Shown piece by piece: positions 27,836 through 38,700 of a DNA stretch of 64,000 nt (its first letter is position 1; the number at the start of each line of letters is the position of its first letter). The stretch spans positions 3,968,001-4,032,000 of the forward strand of contig NZ_CP040443.1 in NCBI RefSeq assembly GCF_005843885.1, in the 5' to 3' direction. A program made the translations under genes and the position numbers. The notes beneath the pieces are model-generated. The model did no database searches and was not told the DNA's origin. It was given only the letters and a program-made list of their open reading frames with translations. The DNA is from Escherichia sp. E4742. Its GTDB lineage: Bacteria; Pseudomonadota; Gammaproteobacteria; Enterobacterales; Enterobacteriaceae.

Positions 27836-28818
27836 TCGAAAAAATCTGGTCTGGTGAATCTCCTTTGTGGCGGTTATTGCTGCCACTCTCCTGGTTGTAT
27901 GGTCTGGTGAGTGGTGCTATCCGTCTTTGCTATAAACTAAAACTGAAGCGCGCCTGGCGTGCCCCTGTACCGGTTGTCGTGGTTGGTAATCTCACCGCAG
28001 GCGGCAACGGAAAAACTCCGGTGGTAGTCTGGCTGGTGGAACAACTACAAAAACGCGGTATTCGTGTTGGCGTAGTGTCCCGGGGCTATGGCGGTAAAGC
28101 CGAGTCGTATCCGCTGTTATTGTCGGCAGATACCACCACCGCACAGGCGGGCGATGAACCGGTGCTGATTTATCAGCGTACGGGTGCACCTGTTGCAGTT
28201 TCTCCTGTCCGTTCAGATGCGGTAAAAGCCATTCTTGCGCAATATCCCGATGTGCAGATTATCGTGACTGATGACGGTTTACAGCATTATCGTCTGGCGC
28301 GTGATGTGGAAATCGTCGTCATCGATGGCGTGCGTCGCTTTGGCAATGGCTGGTGGTTGCCGGCGGGGCCAATGCGCGAGCGCGCGGGGCGCTTAAAATC
28401 GGTTGATGCGGTAATCGTCAACGGCGGTGTCCCCCGCAGCGGTGAAATCCCCATGCATCTGCTGCCGGGTCAGGCGGTGAATTTACGTACCGGTACGCGT
28501 TGTGACGTTGCTCAGCTTGAACATGTGGTGGCGATGGCGGGGATTGGGCATCCGCCGCGCTTTTTTGCCACGCTGAAGATGTGCGGTGTACAACCGGAAA
28601 AATGTGTGCCGCTGGCCGATCATCAATCTTTGAATCATGCGGATGTTAGCGCGTTGGTAAGCGCCGGGCAAACGCTGGTAATGACTGAAAAAGATGCGGT
28701 GAAATGCCTGGCTTTTGCAGAAGAAAATTGGTGGTATTTGCCCGTTGACGCACAGCTTTCAGGTGATGAACCAGCAAAACTGCTTGCGCAACTAACTTCG
28801 CTGGCTTCTGGCAACTAG
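27832..28818 (+). CDS. lpxK: Tetraacyldisaccharide 4'-kinase
   Basis: This 328-residue membrane-associated kinase adds the 4'-phosphate to the lipid A precursor, giving lipid IVA. It has an N-terminal membrane helix (about 13-32), then a P-loop of the form VGNLTAGGNGKTP at 51-63 with Lys61. It overlaps msbA by ATGA, linking synthesis and flipping of the same lipid. Confidence 0.99.
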   Translation: MIEKIWSGESPLWRLLLPLSWLYGLVSGAIRLCYKLKLKRAWRAPVPVVVVGNLTAGGNGKTPVVVWLVEQLQKRGIRVGVVSRGYGGKAESYPLLLSADTTTAQAGDEPVLIYQRTGAPVAVSPVRSDAVKAILAQYPDVQIIVTDDGLQHYRLARDVEIVVIDGVRRFGNGWWLPAGPMRERAGRLKSVDAVIVNGGVPRSGEIPMHLLPGQAVNLRTGTRCDVAQLEHVVAMAGIGHPPRFFATLKMCGVQPEKCVPLADHQSLNHADVSALVSAGQTLVMTEKDAVKCLAFAEENWWYLPVDAQLSGDEPAKLLAQLTSLASGN

Positions 28819-28854
28819 TTACGCCGCGGCAGCGTTCGATTGATGGAGTCATGA

Positions 28855-30087
28855 ATGTCGCTGCCGCACCTCTCCCTTGCTGATGCGCGTAATCTTCACC
28901 TTGCCGCGCAAGGCCTGTTAAACAAACCCCGCCGTCGAGCGTCGTTGGAAGATATTCCGGCAACGATCTCCCGTATGTCTTTGCTGCAAATCGATACCAT
29001 CAATATTGTTGCCCGTAGTCCATATCTGGTGCTTTTCAGTCGTCTGGGAAATTATCCTGCGCAGTGGCTGGATGAGTCTCTGGCGTGTGGCGAATTAATG
29101 GAATACTGGGCGCATGAAGCCTGCTTTATGCCGCGTAGCGATTTTCGTCTTATTCGCCACCGCATGCTGGCACCTGAAAAAATGGGCTGGAAATACAAAG
29201 ATGCCTGGATGCAGGAACATGCGGCGGAAATTGCACAGTTAATTCAGCATATTCATGATAAGGGGCCGGTACGTTCAGCCGATTTTGAGCATCCTCGTAA
29301 AGGGGCGAGCGGCTGGTGGGAGTGGAAGCCGCATAAACGTCATCTGGAAGGGCTCTTTACCGCCGGAAAGGTGATGGTGATTGAACGGCGCAACTTCCAG
29401 CGCGTTTATGATTTAACCCACCGTGTCATGCCTGACTGGGATGATGAGCGCGATCTCGTTTCGCAAACAGAAGCGGAAATCATCATGCTGGATAACAGTG
29501 CGCGCAGCCTGGGAATATTTCGCGAACAGTGGCTGGCGGATTACTACCGGCTGAAACGTCCGGCGCTGTCGGCGTGGCGCGAAGCGAGGGCTGAACAGCA
29601 GCAAATCATTGCTGTGCATGTTGAAAAATTGGGTAATCTTTGGCTGCATGCTGATTTGCTGCCGCTACTCGAACGTGCGCTCGCCGGAAAGCTCACTGCA
29701 ACGCACAGCGCGGTACTTTCGCCTTTTGATCCTGTTGTCTGGGATCGTAAACGGGCAGAGCAACTTTTTGATTTTAGCTACCGGCTGGAGTGCTACACGC
29801 CAGCGCCCAAACGCCAGTATGGTTATTTCGTTCTACCGTTATTGCATCGTGGGCAATTAGTTGGGCGAATGGATTCTAAGATGCATCGCCAGACTGGCAT
29901 CTTTGAAGTGCTCTCTCTCTGGTTACAGGATGGGGTAAAACCAACAGTGACCCTTCAAAAAGGGCTGCGTCAGGCGATTACTGATTTTGCTCACTGGCAG
30001 CAGGCAACGCGAGTGACAATAGGGCGCTGCCCGCACGGTTTCTTTACCGATTGCCGCACCGGCTGGGAAATAGACCCCGACGCATAA
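28855..30087 (+). CDS. ycaQ: DNA glycosylase YcaQ (AlkX/AlkZ-like, HTH_42 family)
   Basis: This 410-residue protein is made of tandem winged-helix domains. The catalytic motif is Gln45-Ile46-Asp47 (LLQIDTIN), the Q-phi-D form that separates the E. coli branch from the Q-phi-Q AlkZ branch. E. coli YcaQ is reported to unhook interstrand crosslinks made by nitrogen mustards and to remove N7-alkylpurines. It lies 36 bp after lpxK in the same direction, an odd repair gene among lipid A genes. Confidence 0.95.
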   Translation: MSLPHLSLADARNLHLAAQGLLNKPRRRASLEDIPATISRMSLLQIDTINIVARSPYLVLFSRLGNYPAQWLDESLACGELMEYWAHEACFMPRSDFRLIRHRMLAPEKMGWKYKDAWMQEHAAEIAQLIQHIHDKGPVRSADFEHPRKGASGWWEWKPHKRHLEGLFTAGKVMVIERRNFQRVYDLTHRVMPDWDDERDLVSQTEAEIIMLDNSARSLGIFREQWLADYYRLKRPALSAWREARAEQQQIIAVHVEKLGNLWLHADLLPLLERALAGKLTATHSAVLSPFDPVVWDRKRAEQLFDFSYRLECYTPAPKRQYGYFVLPLLHRGQLVGRMDSKMHRQTGIFEVLSLWLQDGVKPTVTLQKGLRQAITDFAHWQQATRVTIGRCPHGFFTDCRTGWEIDPDA

Positions 30088-30138
30088 ATGATTATGATAA
30101 GATTTATGCATTCATAACCCGATCCATCCGGAGGAACT

Positions 30139-30321
30139 ATGGATCATCGTCTGCTTGAAATCATTGCCTGCCCGGTTTGCAATGGCAAACTTTGGTATAA
30201 CCAGGAAAAACAAGAGCTTATTTGCAAACTAGACAACCTGGCTTTTCCGCTGCGCGATGGCATTCCAGTGCTGCTGGAAACGGAAGCCCGCGTGCTGACT
30301 GCTGATGAGAGTCAATCATGA
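30139..30321 (+). CDS. ycaR: Trm112-family small protein YcaR
   Basis: This 60-residue protein of the UPF0434/Trm112 family has one CPVC motif (residues 12-15) and a Cys in LICKLD; the second eukaryotic-type zinc pair is incomplete. Trm112 partners activate methyltransferases in eukaryotes; the bacterial role is unclear. GGAGGAACT before ATG is a strong ribosome-binding site. The stop overlaps the kdsB start (ATGA). Confidence 0.95.
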   Translation: MDHRLLEIIACPVCNGKLWYNQEKQELICKLDNLAFPLRDGIPVLLETEARVLTADESQS

Positions 30322-31064
30322 GTTTTGTGGTCATTATTCCCGCGCGCTACGCTTCCACGCGTCTGCCAGGTAAGCCGCTGGTCGATATTAACGGCAAACC
30401 CATGATTGTTCATGTACTCGAACGCGCGCGCGAATCAGGTGCCGAGCGCATCATCGTCGCAACCGATCATGAGGATGTCGCCCGCGCTGTTGAAGCTGCT
30501 GGCGGTGAAGTATGCATGACGCGTGCAGATCACCAGTCAGGTACAGAACGCCTGGCGGAAGTTGTCGAAAAATGCGCGTTCAGCGACGACACGGTGATTG
30601 TGAATGTGCAGGGTGATGAACCGATGATCCCCGCGACAATCATTCGTCAGGTTGCCGATAACCTTGCCCAGCGTCAGGTTGGAATGGCGACCTTGGCTGT
30701 GCCTATCCACAGTGCGGAAGAAGCCTTTAATCCGAATGCGGTTAAAGTTGTTCTCGACGCCGAAGGTTATGCGCTCTACTTCTCGCGCGCCACCATTCCG
30801 TGGGATCGTGACCGTTTTGCGAAAGGTCTGGAAACCGTAGGAGATAACTTCCTGCGCCATCTCGGCATTTATGGCTATCGTGCAGGTTTTATCCGCCGCT
30901 ATGTTAACTGGCAGCCAAGCCCGTTAGAACATATCGAAATGCTAGAGCAGCTTCGTGTGCTGTGGTATGGAGAAAAAATCCATGTTGCTGTCGCCCAGGA
31001 GGTTCCTGGCACCGGTGTAGATACTCCCGAAGATCTTGAGCGTGTTCGCGCTGAAATGGCTTAA
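30318..31064 (+). CDS. kdsB: 3-deoxy-manno-octulosonate cytidylyltransferase
   Basis: This 248-residue cytosolic enzyme makes CMP-Kdo for the LPS inner core. The N-terminal nucleotide-binding signature IIPARYASTRLPGKPL and QGDEPMI are characteristic. It is translationally coupled to ycaR and is the last gene of the msbA-lpxK-ycaQ-ycaR-kdsB series. Confidence 0.99.
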   Translation: MSFVVIIPARYASTRLPGKPLVDINGKPMIVHVLERARESGAERIIVATDHEDVARAVEAAGGEVCMTRADHQSGTERLAEVVEKCAFSDDTVIVNVQGDEPMIPATIIRQVADNLAQRQVGMATLAVPIHSAEEAFNPNAVKVVLDAEGYALYFSRATIPWDRDRFAKGLETVGDNFLRHLGIYGYRAGFIRRYVNWQPSPLEHIEMLEQLRVLWYGEKIHVAVAQEVPGTGVDTPEDLERVRAEMA

Positions 31065-31073
31065 TTTTTCCCC

Positions 31074-31108
31074 ACGACACTCCATCTCAATTTTGGGAGG
31101 AGTGTCGT
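31074..31108 (+). terminator. Inverted repeat after kdsB
   Basis: ACGACACTCC and GGAGTGTCGT form perfect 10-bp arms around a 15-nt loop, 9 bp past the kdsB stop. There is no clear downstream T run, so it may be a 3'-end stabiliser rather than a classical terminator. Confidence 0.6.
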
Positions 31109-31218
31109 AGCGTTACGATTCTCTTCATTTTTTCCCTTCAACAATTGATCTCATTCAGGTGACATCTTTTACATTGGCGCTCATTATGAAAGCAGTAGCT
31201 TTTATGAGGGTAATCTGA

Positions 31219-32112
31219 ATGGAACAGCTGCGTGCCGAACTAAGCCATTTACTGGGCGAAAGATTGAGTCGTATAGAGTGTGTGAATGAAAAAGCAGACA
31301 CAACTCTGTGGGCGTTGTATGACAGCCAGGGAAACCCGATGCCGCTCATGGCGCGAAGTTTTTCTACCCCGGGGCAGGCCAGACAGCTGGCATGGAAAAC
31401 CACCATGCTGGCTCGGAGCGGGACTGTTCGCATGCCGACTATCTATGGCGTGATGACGCATGAAGAACATCCCGGTCCCGATGTCTTGTTGCTGGAGCGG
31501 ATGCGCGGTGTTTCTGTGGAAGCTCCCGCAAGAACGCCAGAGCGCTGGGAACATCTGAAAGATCAAATTGTTGAAGCGTTGCTGGCCTGGCACCGTCAGG
31601 ACAGCCGCGGATGTGTTGGCGCGGTTGACAATACTCAGGAAAATTTCTGGCCCTCATGGTATCGGCAACATGTTGAAGTGCTATGGACCACGCTCAATCA
31701 GTTCAATAACACCGGTCTAACGATGCAGGATAAGCGTATCCTGTTTCGCACCCGCGAATGTCTGCCGGTGTTGTTTGAAGGTTTTAACGATAATTGTGTG
31801 CTGATTCACGGCAATTTCTGTTTGCGTAGCATGCTGAAAGATTCCCGTAGCGATCAGCTCCTGGCGATGGTCGGACCGGGGTTAATGCTCTGGGCGCCGC
31901 GTGAGTATGAATTATTCCGGTTGATGGATAACACCCTGGCGGAAGATTTGCTCTGGAGTTACCTGCAACGCGCGCCAGTGGCGGAGTCTTTCATCTGGCG
32001 GCGTTGGCTGTATGTGTTATGGGATGAAGTTGCGCAACTGGTCAACACCGGACGATTTAGTCGGCGCAACTTCGATCTGGCATCAAAATCACTCTTGCCG
32101 TGGCTCGCCTGA
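31219..32112 (+). CDS. ycbJ: YcbJ, kinase/phosphotransferase-like protein of unknown function
   Basis: This 297-residue soluble protein resembles aminoglycoside-phosphotransferase/kinase folds, with an acidic VLLLERMRG hinge-like segment. The expected catalytic loop HGD-x4-N appears as HGNFCLRSM at 197-205, so the catalytic Asp is Asn, and the usual metal-binding Asp region reads VGPGLMLW. It may therefore be a pseudokinase. Its last 24 bp overlap the 3' end of convergent elyC. The function is unknown; the fold assignment is by motif resemblance only. Confidence 0.9.
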   Translation: MEQLRAELSHLLGERLSRIECVNEKADTTLWALYDSQGNPMPLMARSFSTPGQARQLAWKTTMLARSGTVRMPTIYGVMTHEEHPGPDVLLLERMRGVSVEAPARTPERWEHLKDQIVEALLAWHRQDSRGCVGAVDNTQENFWPSWYRQHVEVLWTTLNQFNNTGLTMQDKRILFRTRECLPVLFEGFNDNCVLIHGNFCLRSMLKDSRSDQLLAMVGPGLMLWAPREYELFRLMDNTLAEDLLWSYLQRAPVAESFIWRRWLYVLWDEVAQLVNTGRFSRRNFDLASKSLLPWLA

Positions 32113-32868
32113 CGAACCTTTCAGCCACTGCCAGATGCGGCCAAGCGTTTCATAGCCAACGCGGTCGCTATGCATCAACCAGACCGGAGACGGGATTGCC
32201 CGTTCCCACGGATTAAGCGGCGAGTCGATTGCCAACTGGTTAGCCGGGGCTGGCAGCGGATTTAGCCCTTCCTGCTGAAAAAAGATCATCGCGCGCGGCA
32301 AATGGGACGCAGATGTCACCAGCAGGAAAGGGGCATCGCCAATCGCCTGTTTCACTGCGGCAGCTTCTTCTTCGGTATCTTTTGGTAAATCCAGTGTGAT
32401 AATTTGCTCGCGTGGGACACCCAGCGATTGCGCCACTCTGGCACCTACTTCCGCTGTACTCACCGTATTGGTTTTTGCTACGCCTCCCGTGAAGATCAGC
32501 TTTGATCCCGGATTTTCGCGCCATAAGCGAATACCTTCATTCAGGCGCGGCAGACTGTTATTGATTAAATTAGAGCTCGGTGCCCACTGCGGGTTCCAGG
32601 TATAACCACCTCCGAGCACCACGATATAGTCCACTTTTTGCGAATTATTCCATGTCGGATAGGTGCTTTCGATGGGACGCAGCAGGCGGTCGGCTACCGG
32701 TTGCAAACTCAATAACAAGAGCGCCAGCCACCCAATGCTAATAAAAATCTTCCCGGTTTTTTGAAAACGGCTAAACCACAACAGCGCCAGGCCAGCGCCA
32801 ATAATCAACAACATTAGCGGAAGTGGCAGCAACATATTGCCAATCACTTTTTTCAGTGTAAAAAGCAT
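32089..32868 (-). CDS. elyC: Envelope biogenesis factor ElyC (DUF218)
   Basis: This 259-residue inner-membrane protein has two N-terminal helices (about residues 10-30 and 37-57), then a periplasmic DUF218 domain with VDYIVVLGGGY and a TSASHLPRAM segment typical of the family. ElyC (formerly YcbC) is needed for peptidoglycan synthesis at low temperature, probably through undecaprenyl-phosphate metabolism. It is convergent and overlapping with ycbJ and divergent from cmoM. Confidence 0.96.
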   Translation of the reverse strand: MLFTLKKVIGNMLLPLPLMLLIIGAGLALLWFSRFQKTGKIFISIGWLALLLLSLQPVADRLLRPIESTYPTWNNSQKVDYIVVLGGGYTWNPQWAPSSNLINNSLPRLNEGIRLWRENPGSKLIFTGGVAKTNTVSTAEVGARVAQSLGVPREQIITLDLPKDTEEEAAAVKQAIGDAPFLLVTSASHLPRAMIFFQQEGLNPLPAPANQLAIDSPLNPWERAIPSPVWLMHSDRVGYETLGRIWQWLKGSSGEPRQE

Positions 32869-33003
32869 CCTTTCTGGTTCCTTTTTTGACCATATAGCAA
32901 GGGATCGCCAGCGATATTACACCAGACGGGTTCATTCTCGCCGTGGCTGTGACAAAATAGCGTCTTTATCAGAAAACGTCTTAGCCAACCGGTGGAGAAA
33001 GCA

Positions 33004-33789
33004 ATGCAGGATCGCAATTTTGATGATATTGCGGAAAAGTTTTCCCGTAACATTTACGGCACCACCAAAGGGCAGCTTCGACAGGCTATTCTGTGGCAGG
33101 ATCTCGATCGCGTGCTGGCGGAAATGGGCCCGCAAAAACTGCGTGTGCTGGATGCTGGCGGTGGAGAAGGGCAGACCTCAATCAAAATGGCCGAGCGCGG
33201 GCATCAGGTCATTTTATGCGATCTCTCTGCGCAGATGATCGACCGCGCAAAACAGGCGGCAGAAGCAAAAGGTGTGAGCGACAACATGCAATTTATACAT
33301 TGCGCCGCTCAGGATGTTGCTTCACATTTGGAAACGCCCGTTGATCTGATATTGTTCCATGCGGTGCTGGAGTGGGTGGCCGATCCCCGCAGCGTATTGC
33401 AGACCCTGTGGTCCGTGTTGCGTCCAGGCGGCGTGTTGTCATTAATGTTCTACAATGCGCACGGCTTGCTGATGCATAACATGGTCGCCGGGAATTTTGA
33501 TTACGTGCAGGCGGGAATGCCGAAAAAGAAAAAACGGACGCTTTCGCCAGATTATCCACGCGACCCGGCGCAGGTTTATCTGTGGCTGGAAGAAGCTGGT
33601 TGGCAAATTATGGGTAAGACAGGCGTTCGCGTGTTTCATGATTATCTGCGTGAAAAGCACCAACAGCGCGACAGCTATGAAGCATTACTTGAATTAGAAA
33701 CGCGTTATTGCCGTCAGGAACCGTATATTACCCTGGGGCGTTATATTCATGTCACCGCGCGCAAACCGCAGAGCAAGGATAAAGTATGA
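33004..33789 (+). CDS. cmoM: tRNA 5-carboxymethoxyuridine methyltransferase
   Basis: This 261-residue class I SAM-dependent methyltransferase (formerly SmtA) methylates cmo5U34 to mcmo5U34 in wobble positions of several tRNAs. The SAM-binding loop LDAGGGEGQ is near residues 49-57. The ATG at 33004 is chosen because GGAGA sits 6-10 bases before it; the in-frame GTG at 32992 lacks such a site. The stop overlaps the mukF start (ATGA), so it heads the muk operon. Confidence 0.97.
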
Positions 33790-35108
33790 GTGAATTATCC
33801 CAGACAGTCCCCGAACTGGTTGCCTGGGCCAGAAAAAATGACTTCTCCATCTCGCTGCCGGTAGACCGACTCTCTTTTCTGCTGGCTGTTGCCACGCTGA
33901 ATGGCGAGCGTCTTGATGGTGAGATGAGTGAAGGCGAGCTGGTGGATGCGTTCCGCCATGTGAGTGATGCGTTTGAGCAAACCAGCGAAACCATCGGCGT
34001 GCGCGCCAACAACGCGATCAACGATATGGTACGTCAACGTCTGCTGAACCGCTTTACCAGCGAGCAGGCGGAAGGGAATGCTATTTATCGCCTGACGCCG
34101 CTCGGCATCGGCATTACTGACTACTACATCCGTCAGCGCGAGTTTTCTACGTTGCGCCTTTCTATGCAGTTGTCGATTGTGGCGGGTGAGTTAAAACGTG
34201 CAGCCGATGCCGCCGAAGAGGGCGGTGATGAATTTCACTGGCACCGCAACGTCTATGCGCCGCTGAAATATTCGGTAGCGGAAATTTTCGACAGCATCGA
34301 CCTGACGCAACGTCTGATGGACGAACAGCAGCAGCAGGTGAAGGACGATATCGCTCAGTTGCTGAATAAAGACTGGCGGGCGGCGATCTCCAGCTGTGAA
34401 TTGTTGCTTTCGGAAACTTCCGGAACCCTGCGTGAATTGCAGGATACGCTGGAAGCCGCAGGCGACAAACTCCAGGCCAATCTGTTGCGCATTCAGGATG
34501 CGACGATGACCCATGACGACCTGCATTTTGTCGATCGTCTGGTGTTCGATCTGCAAAGTAAGCTCGATCGTATTATCAGCTGGGGCCAGCAATCCATCGA
34601 CTTGTGGATTGGCTACGATCGCCACGTACACAAATTTATTCGTACCGCTATCGATATGGATAAAAACCGCGTCTTTGCCCAGCGTTTACGCCAGTCGGTA
34701 CAAACCTATTTTGATGAGCCGTGGGCGCTGACTTACGCCAATGCCGATCGTCTGCTGGATATGCGTGACGAAGAGATGGCACTGCGCGATGAAGAAGTGA
34801 CCGGGGAACTTCCGCCAGATTTAGAGTACGAAGAGTTTAACGAGATCCGCGAACAACTCGCCGCGATTATCGAAGAGCAGCTCGCTGTCTATAAAACCAG
34901 ACAAGTACCGCTGGATCTTGGTCTGGTGGTACGCGAATATCTGGCGCAGTATCCGCGTGCGCGTCATTTTGACGTCGCACGTATTGTTATTGATCAGGCG
35001 GTACGCCTCGGCGTAGCGCAAGCAGACTTCACCGGACTGCCAGCGAAATGGCAGCCGATTAATGATTACGGAGCCAAGGTACAGGCGCATGTCATCGACA
35101 AATATTGA
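33786..35108 (+). CDS. mukF: Chromosome partition protein MukF (kleisin)
   Basis: This 440-residue kleisin subunit of the MukBEF condensin has an N-terminal winged-helix dimerisation domain, a middle helical region, and a C-terminal winged helix that binds the MukB head. It overlaps cmoM by four bases and mukE by 20, which suggests coupled translation and fixed ratios. Confidence 0.98.
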
Positions 35109-35793
35109 ACAAGTGATGCCGGTTAAGCTGGCGCAGGCGCTGGCGAATCCGTTATTTCCGGCGCTGGATAGCGCCTTACGTTCAGGCCGCCATATTGGCC
35201 TCGACGAACTGGATAATCATGCTTTCCTGATGGATTTTCAGGAATATCTGGAAGAGTTTTACGCGCGTTATAACGTGGAGTTAATCCGTGCGCCGGAAGG
35301 TTTCTTCTATTTACGTCCACGTTCCACCACCATCATCCCACGTTCCGTATTGTCTGAACTGGACATGATGGTCGGTAAAATCCTCTGTTATCTCTATCTC
35401 AGCCCGGAACGGCTGGCGAACGAGGGGATTTTTACTCAGCAGGAACTGTATGACGAACTGCTCACCCTGGCCGATGAAGCAAAATTGCTGAAACTGGTGA
35501 ACAATCGTTCTACCGGTTCAGACGTTGACCGCCAGAAGTTGCAGGAAAAAGTACGCTCTTCGCTCAACCGTCTGCGTCGCTTAGGCATGGTGTGGTTTAT
35601 GGGCCACGACAGCAGCAAGTTCCGCATTACCGAATCGGTGTTCCGCTTTGGTGCCGATGTGCGTGCGGGCGACGATCCGCGTGAAGCACAACGTCGTCTG
35701 ATTCGCGATGGTGAAGCAATGCCGATTGAAAATCACCTGCAACTCAATGACGAAACTGAAGAGAGTCAGCCAGATAGCGGAGAGGAAGAATAA
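35089..35793 (+). CDS. mukE: Chromosome partition protein MukE
   Basis: This 234-residue winged-helix (KITE-like) subunit binds MukF as a dimer. The start at 35089 (MSSTNIEQ) gives the known length; it sits inside the mukF end, with GGAGCCAAGG upstream. The C-terminal tail is very acidic. The stop shares one base with the mukB start (TAATG). Confidence 0.97.
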
Positions 35794-38700
35794 TGATTGA
35801 ACGCGGTAAATTTCGCTCACTGACGCTGATTAACTGGAACGGCTTTTTTGCCCGAACTTTTGACCTGGATGAGCTGGTTACGACGCTTTCCGGCGGTAAC
35901 GGGGCGGGCAAATCCACTACTATGGCGGCATTTGTTACGGCGCTCATTCCCGACCTGACCCTGCTGCATTTCCGTAACACTACGGAAGCCGGGGCTACCA
36001 GTGGTTCGCGCGATAAAGGTCTGCACGGTAAGCTGAAAGCGGGCGTCTGTTATTCGATGCTCGACACTATTAACTCGCGCCACCAGCGCGTGGTGGTCGG
36101 TGTGCGTCTGCAACAGGTTGCCGGACGCGATCGTAAAGTGGATATCAAGCCGTTTGCCATTCAGGGACTGCCGATGTCGGTGCAGCCGACACAGCTGGTG
36201 ACCGAATCCCTGAACGAACGTCAGGCGCGCGTGCTGCCGCTTAACGAGCTGAAAGACAAGCTCGAGGCGATGGAAGGCGTGCAGTTTAAACAGTTCAACT
36301 CCATTACCGATTACCACTCGCTGATGTTCGATCTGGGCATCATCGCGCGTCGTCTGCGCTCAGCGTCTGATCGTAGTAAATTTTATCGTCTGATCGAAGC
36401 CTCGCTGTATGGCGGGATCTCCAGCGCCATTACCCGTTCTCTGCGCGACTACCTGCTGCCGGAAAACAGTGGCGTGCGTAAAGCGTTCCAGGACATGGAA
36501 GCGGCGCTGCGTGAAAACCGCATGACGCTGGAAGCGATTCGTGTCACCCAGTCGGACCGTGACCTGTTTAAGCATCTGATCAGCGAAGCCACCAACTATG
36601 TGGCGGCGGACTACATGCGTCACGCCAACGAGCGCCGTGTTCATCTCGATAAGGCCCTGGAGTTTCGTCGCGAGCTACATACTTCGCGTCAGCAACTGGC
36701 GGCGGAGCAGTACAAACACGTCGATATGGCGCGTGAGCTGGCAGAGCACAACGGTGCCGAGGGCGATCTGGAAGCGGATTATCAGGCGGCCAGCGATCAC
36801 CTGAACCTGGTGCAAACCGCACTGCGTCAGCAGGAGAAGATCGAACGTTACGAAGCAGATCTCGATGAGCTGCAGATCCGTCTGGAAGAGCAAAACGAAG
36901 TGGTGGCAGAAGCCATCGAACGCCAGGAAGAGAACGAAGCGCGCGCAGAAGCCGCCGAACTGGAAGTGGACGAGCTGAAAAGCCAGCTTGCCGACTACCA
37001 GCAGGCGCTGGACGTCCAACAAACGCGCGCGATCCAGTACAACCAGGCGATTGCTGCGCTTAATCGTGCCAAAGAACTGTGTCATCTGCCGGACTTAACC
37101 GCCGACAGCGCCGCAGAATGGCTGGAAACCTTCCAGGCGAAAGAGCTGGAAGCGACTGAAAAAATGCTCTCTCTTGAGCAGAAAATGAGCATGGCGCAAA
37201 CCGCGCACAGCCAGTTTGAGCAGGCTTATCAGCTGGTGGTTGCAATCAACGGCCCGCTGGCGCGTAACGAGGCGTGGGATGTCGCCCGCGAACTGTTGCG
37301 CGAAGGGGTCGATCAGCGTCACCTGGCAGAGCAGGCTCAGCCACTGCGGATGCGCTTAAGCGAACTGGAACAGCGTCTGCGCGAGCAGCAAGAAGCTGAG
37401 CGTCTGCTGGCAGATTTCTGCAAACGTCAGGGCAAGAATTTTGATATCGACGAACTGGAAGCCCTGCATCAGGAACTGGAAGCGCGTATTGCCTCTCTTT
37501 CTGACAGCGTTTCCAACGCCCGTGAAGAGCGTATGGCACTGCGTCAGGAACAGGAACAGCTGCAATCCCGTATTCAGAGCCTGATGCAGCGTGCGCCGGT
37601 TTGGCTGGCAGCGCAAAACAGCCTCAATCAGTTGAGCGAGCAGTGCGGTGAAGAGTTCACCTGCAGCCAGGATGTCACCGAATATCTGCAACAACTGCTG
37701 GAGCGTGAGCGCGAAGCGATTGTTGAACGTGATGAAGTGGGCGCGCGCAAAAACGCTGTCGATGAAGAGATCGAACGTTTAAGCCAGCCAGGCGGCTCTG
37801 AAGACCAGCGTCTGAATGCGCTGGCGGAACGCTTTGGCGGCGTGCTGCTGTCAGAAATTTATGACGACGTTAGCCTGGAAGATGCGCCGTACTTCTCGGC
37901 GCTGTATGGCCCGTCTCGCCACGCCATTGTGGTGCCGGATCTGTCTCAGGTGGCCGAACAGCTGGAAGGCTTAACCGATTGTCCGGAAGATCTCTATTTG
38001 ATCGAGGGAGATCCGCAGTCGTTCGATGATAGCGTGTTCAACGCCGATGAGCTGGAAAAAGCGGTGGTGGTGAAAACCGCCGAGCGTCAATGGCGTTACT
38101 CGCGCTTCCCGGAAGTGCCGCTGTTTGGTCGCGCGGCGCGTGAAAGCCGGATCGAAAGCCTGCACGCCGAGCGCGAATTGCTCTCTGAACGCTTTGCTAC
38201 GCTCTCCTTTGATGTTCAGAAAACCCAGCGACTGCATCAGGCATTCAGCCGCTTTATTGGCAGCCATCTGGCAGTGGCGTTTGAGTCCGATCCAGAAGCC
38301 GAAATTCGCCAACTGAACAGCCGTCGTGTCGAACTGGAGCGGGCGTTGAGTAATCATGAAAATGATAACCAGCAGCAGCGAATTCAGTTTGAGCAGGCGA
38401 AAGAGGGCGTTGCGGCACTGAACCGTATCCTGCCGCGTCTCAACCTGTTGGCGGATGACTCACTGGCGGATCGTGTCGATGAAATCCGCGAACGTCTTGA
38501 TGAAGCTCAGGAAGCCGCGCGTTTTGTTCAGCAGTTTGGCAATCACCTGGCGAAACTGGAGCCGATCGTTTCTGTGTTGCAGAGCGACCCGGAACAGTTC
38601 GAACAGTTAAAAGAAGATTACGCGTATTCTCAGCAGATGCAGCGCGATGCCCGTCAACAGGCATTTTCCCTGACTGAAGTGGTACAGCGTCGTGCGCACT

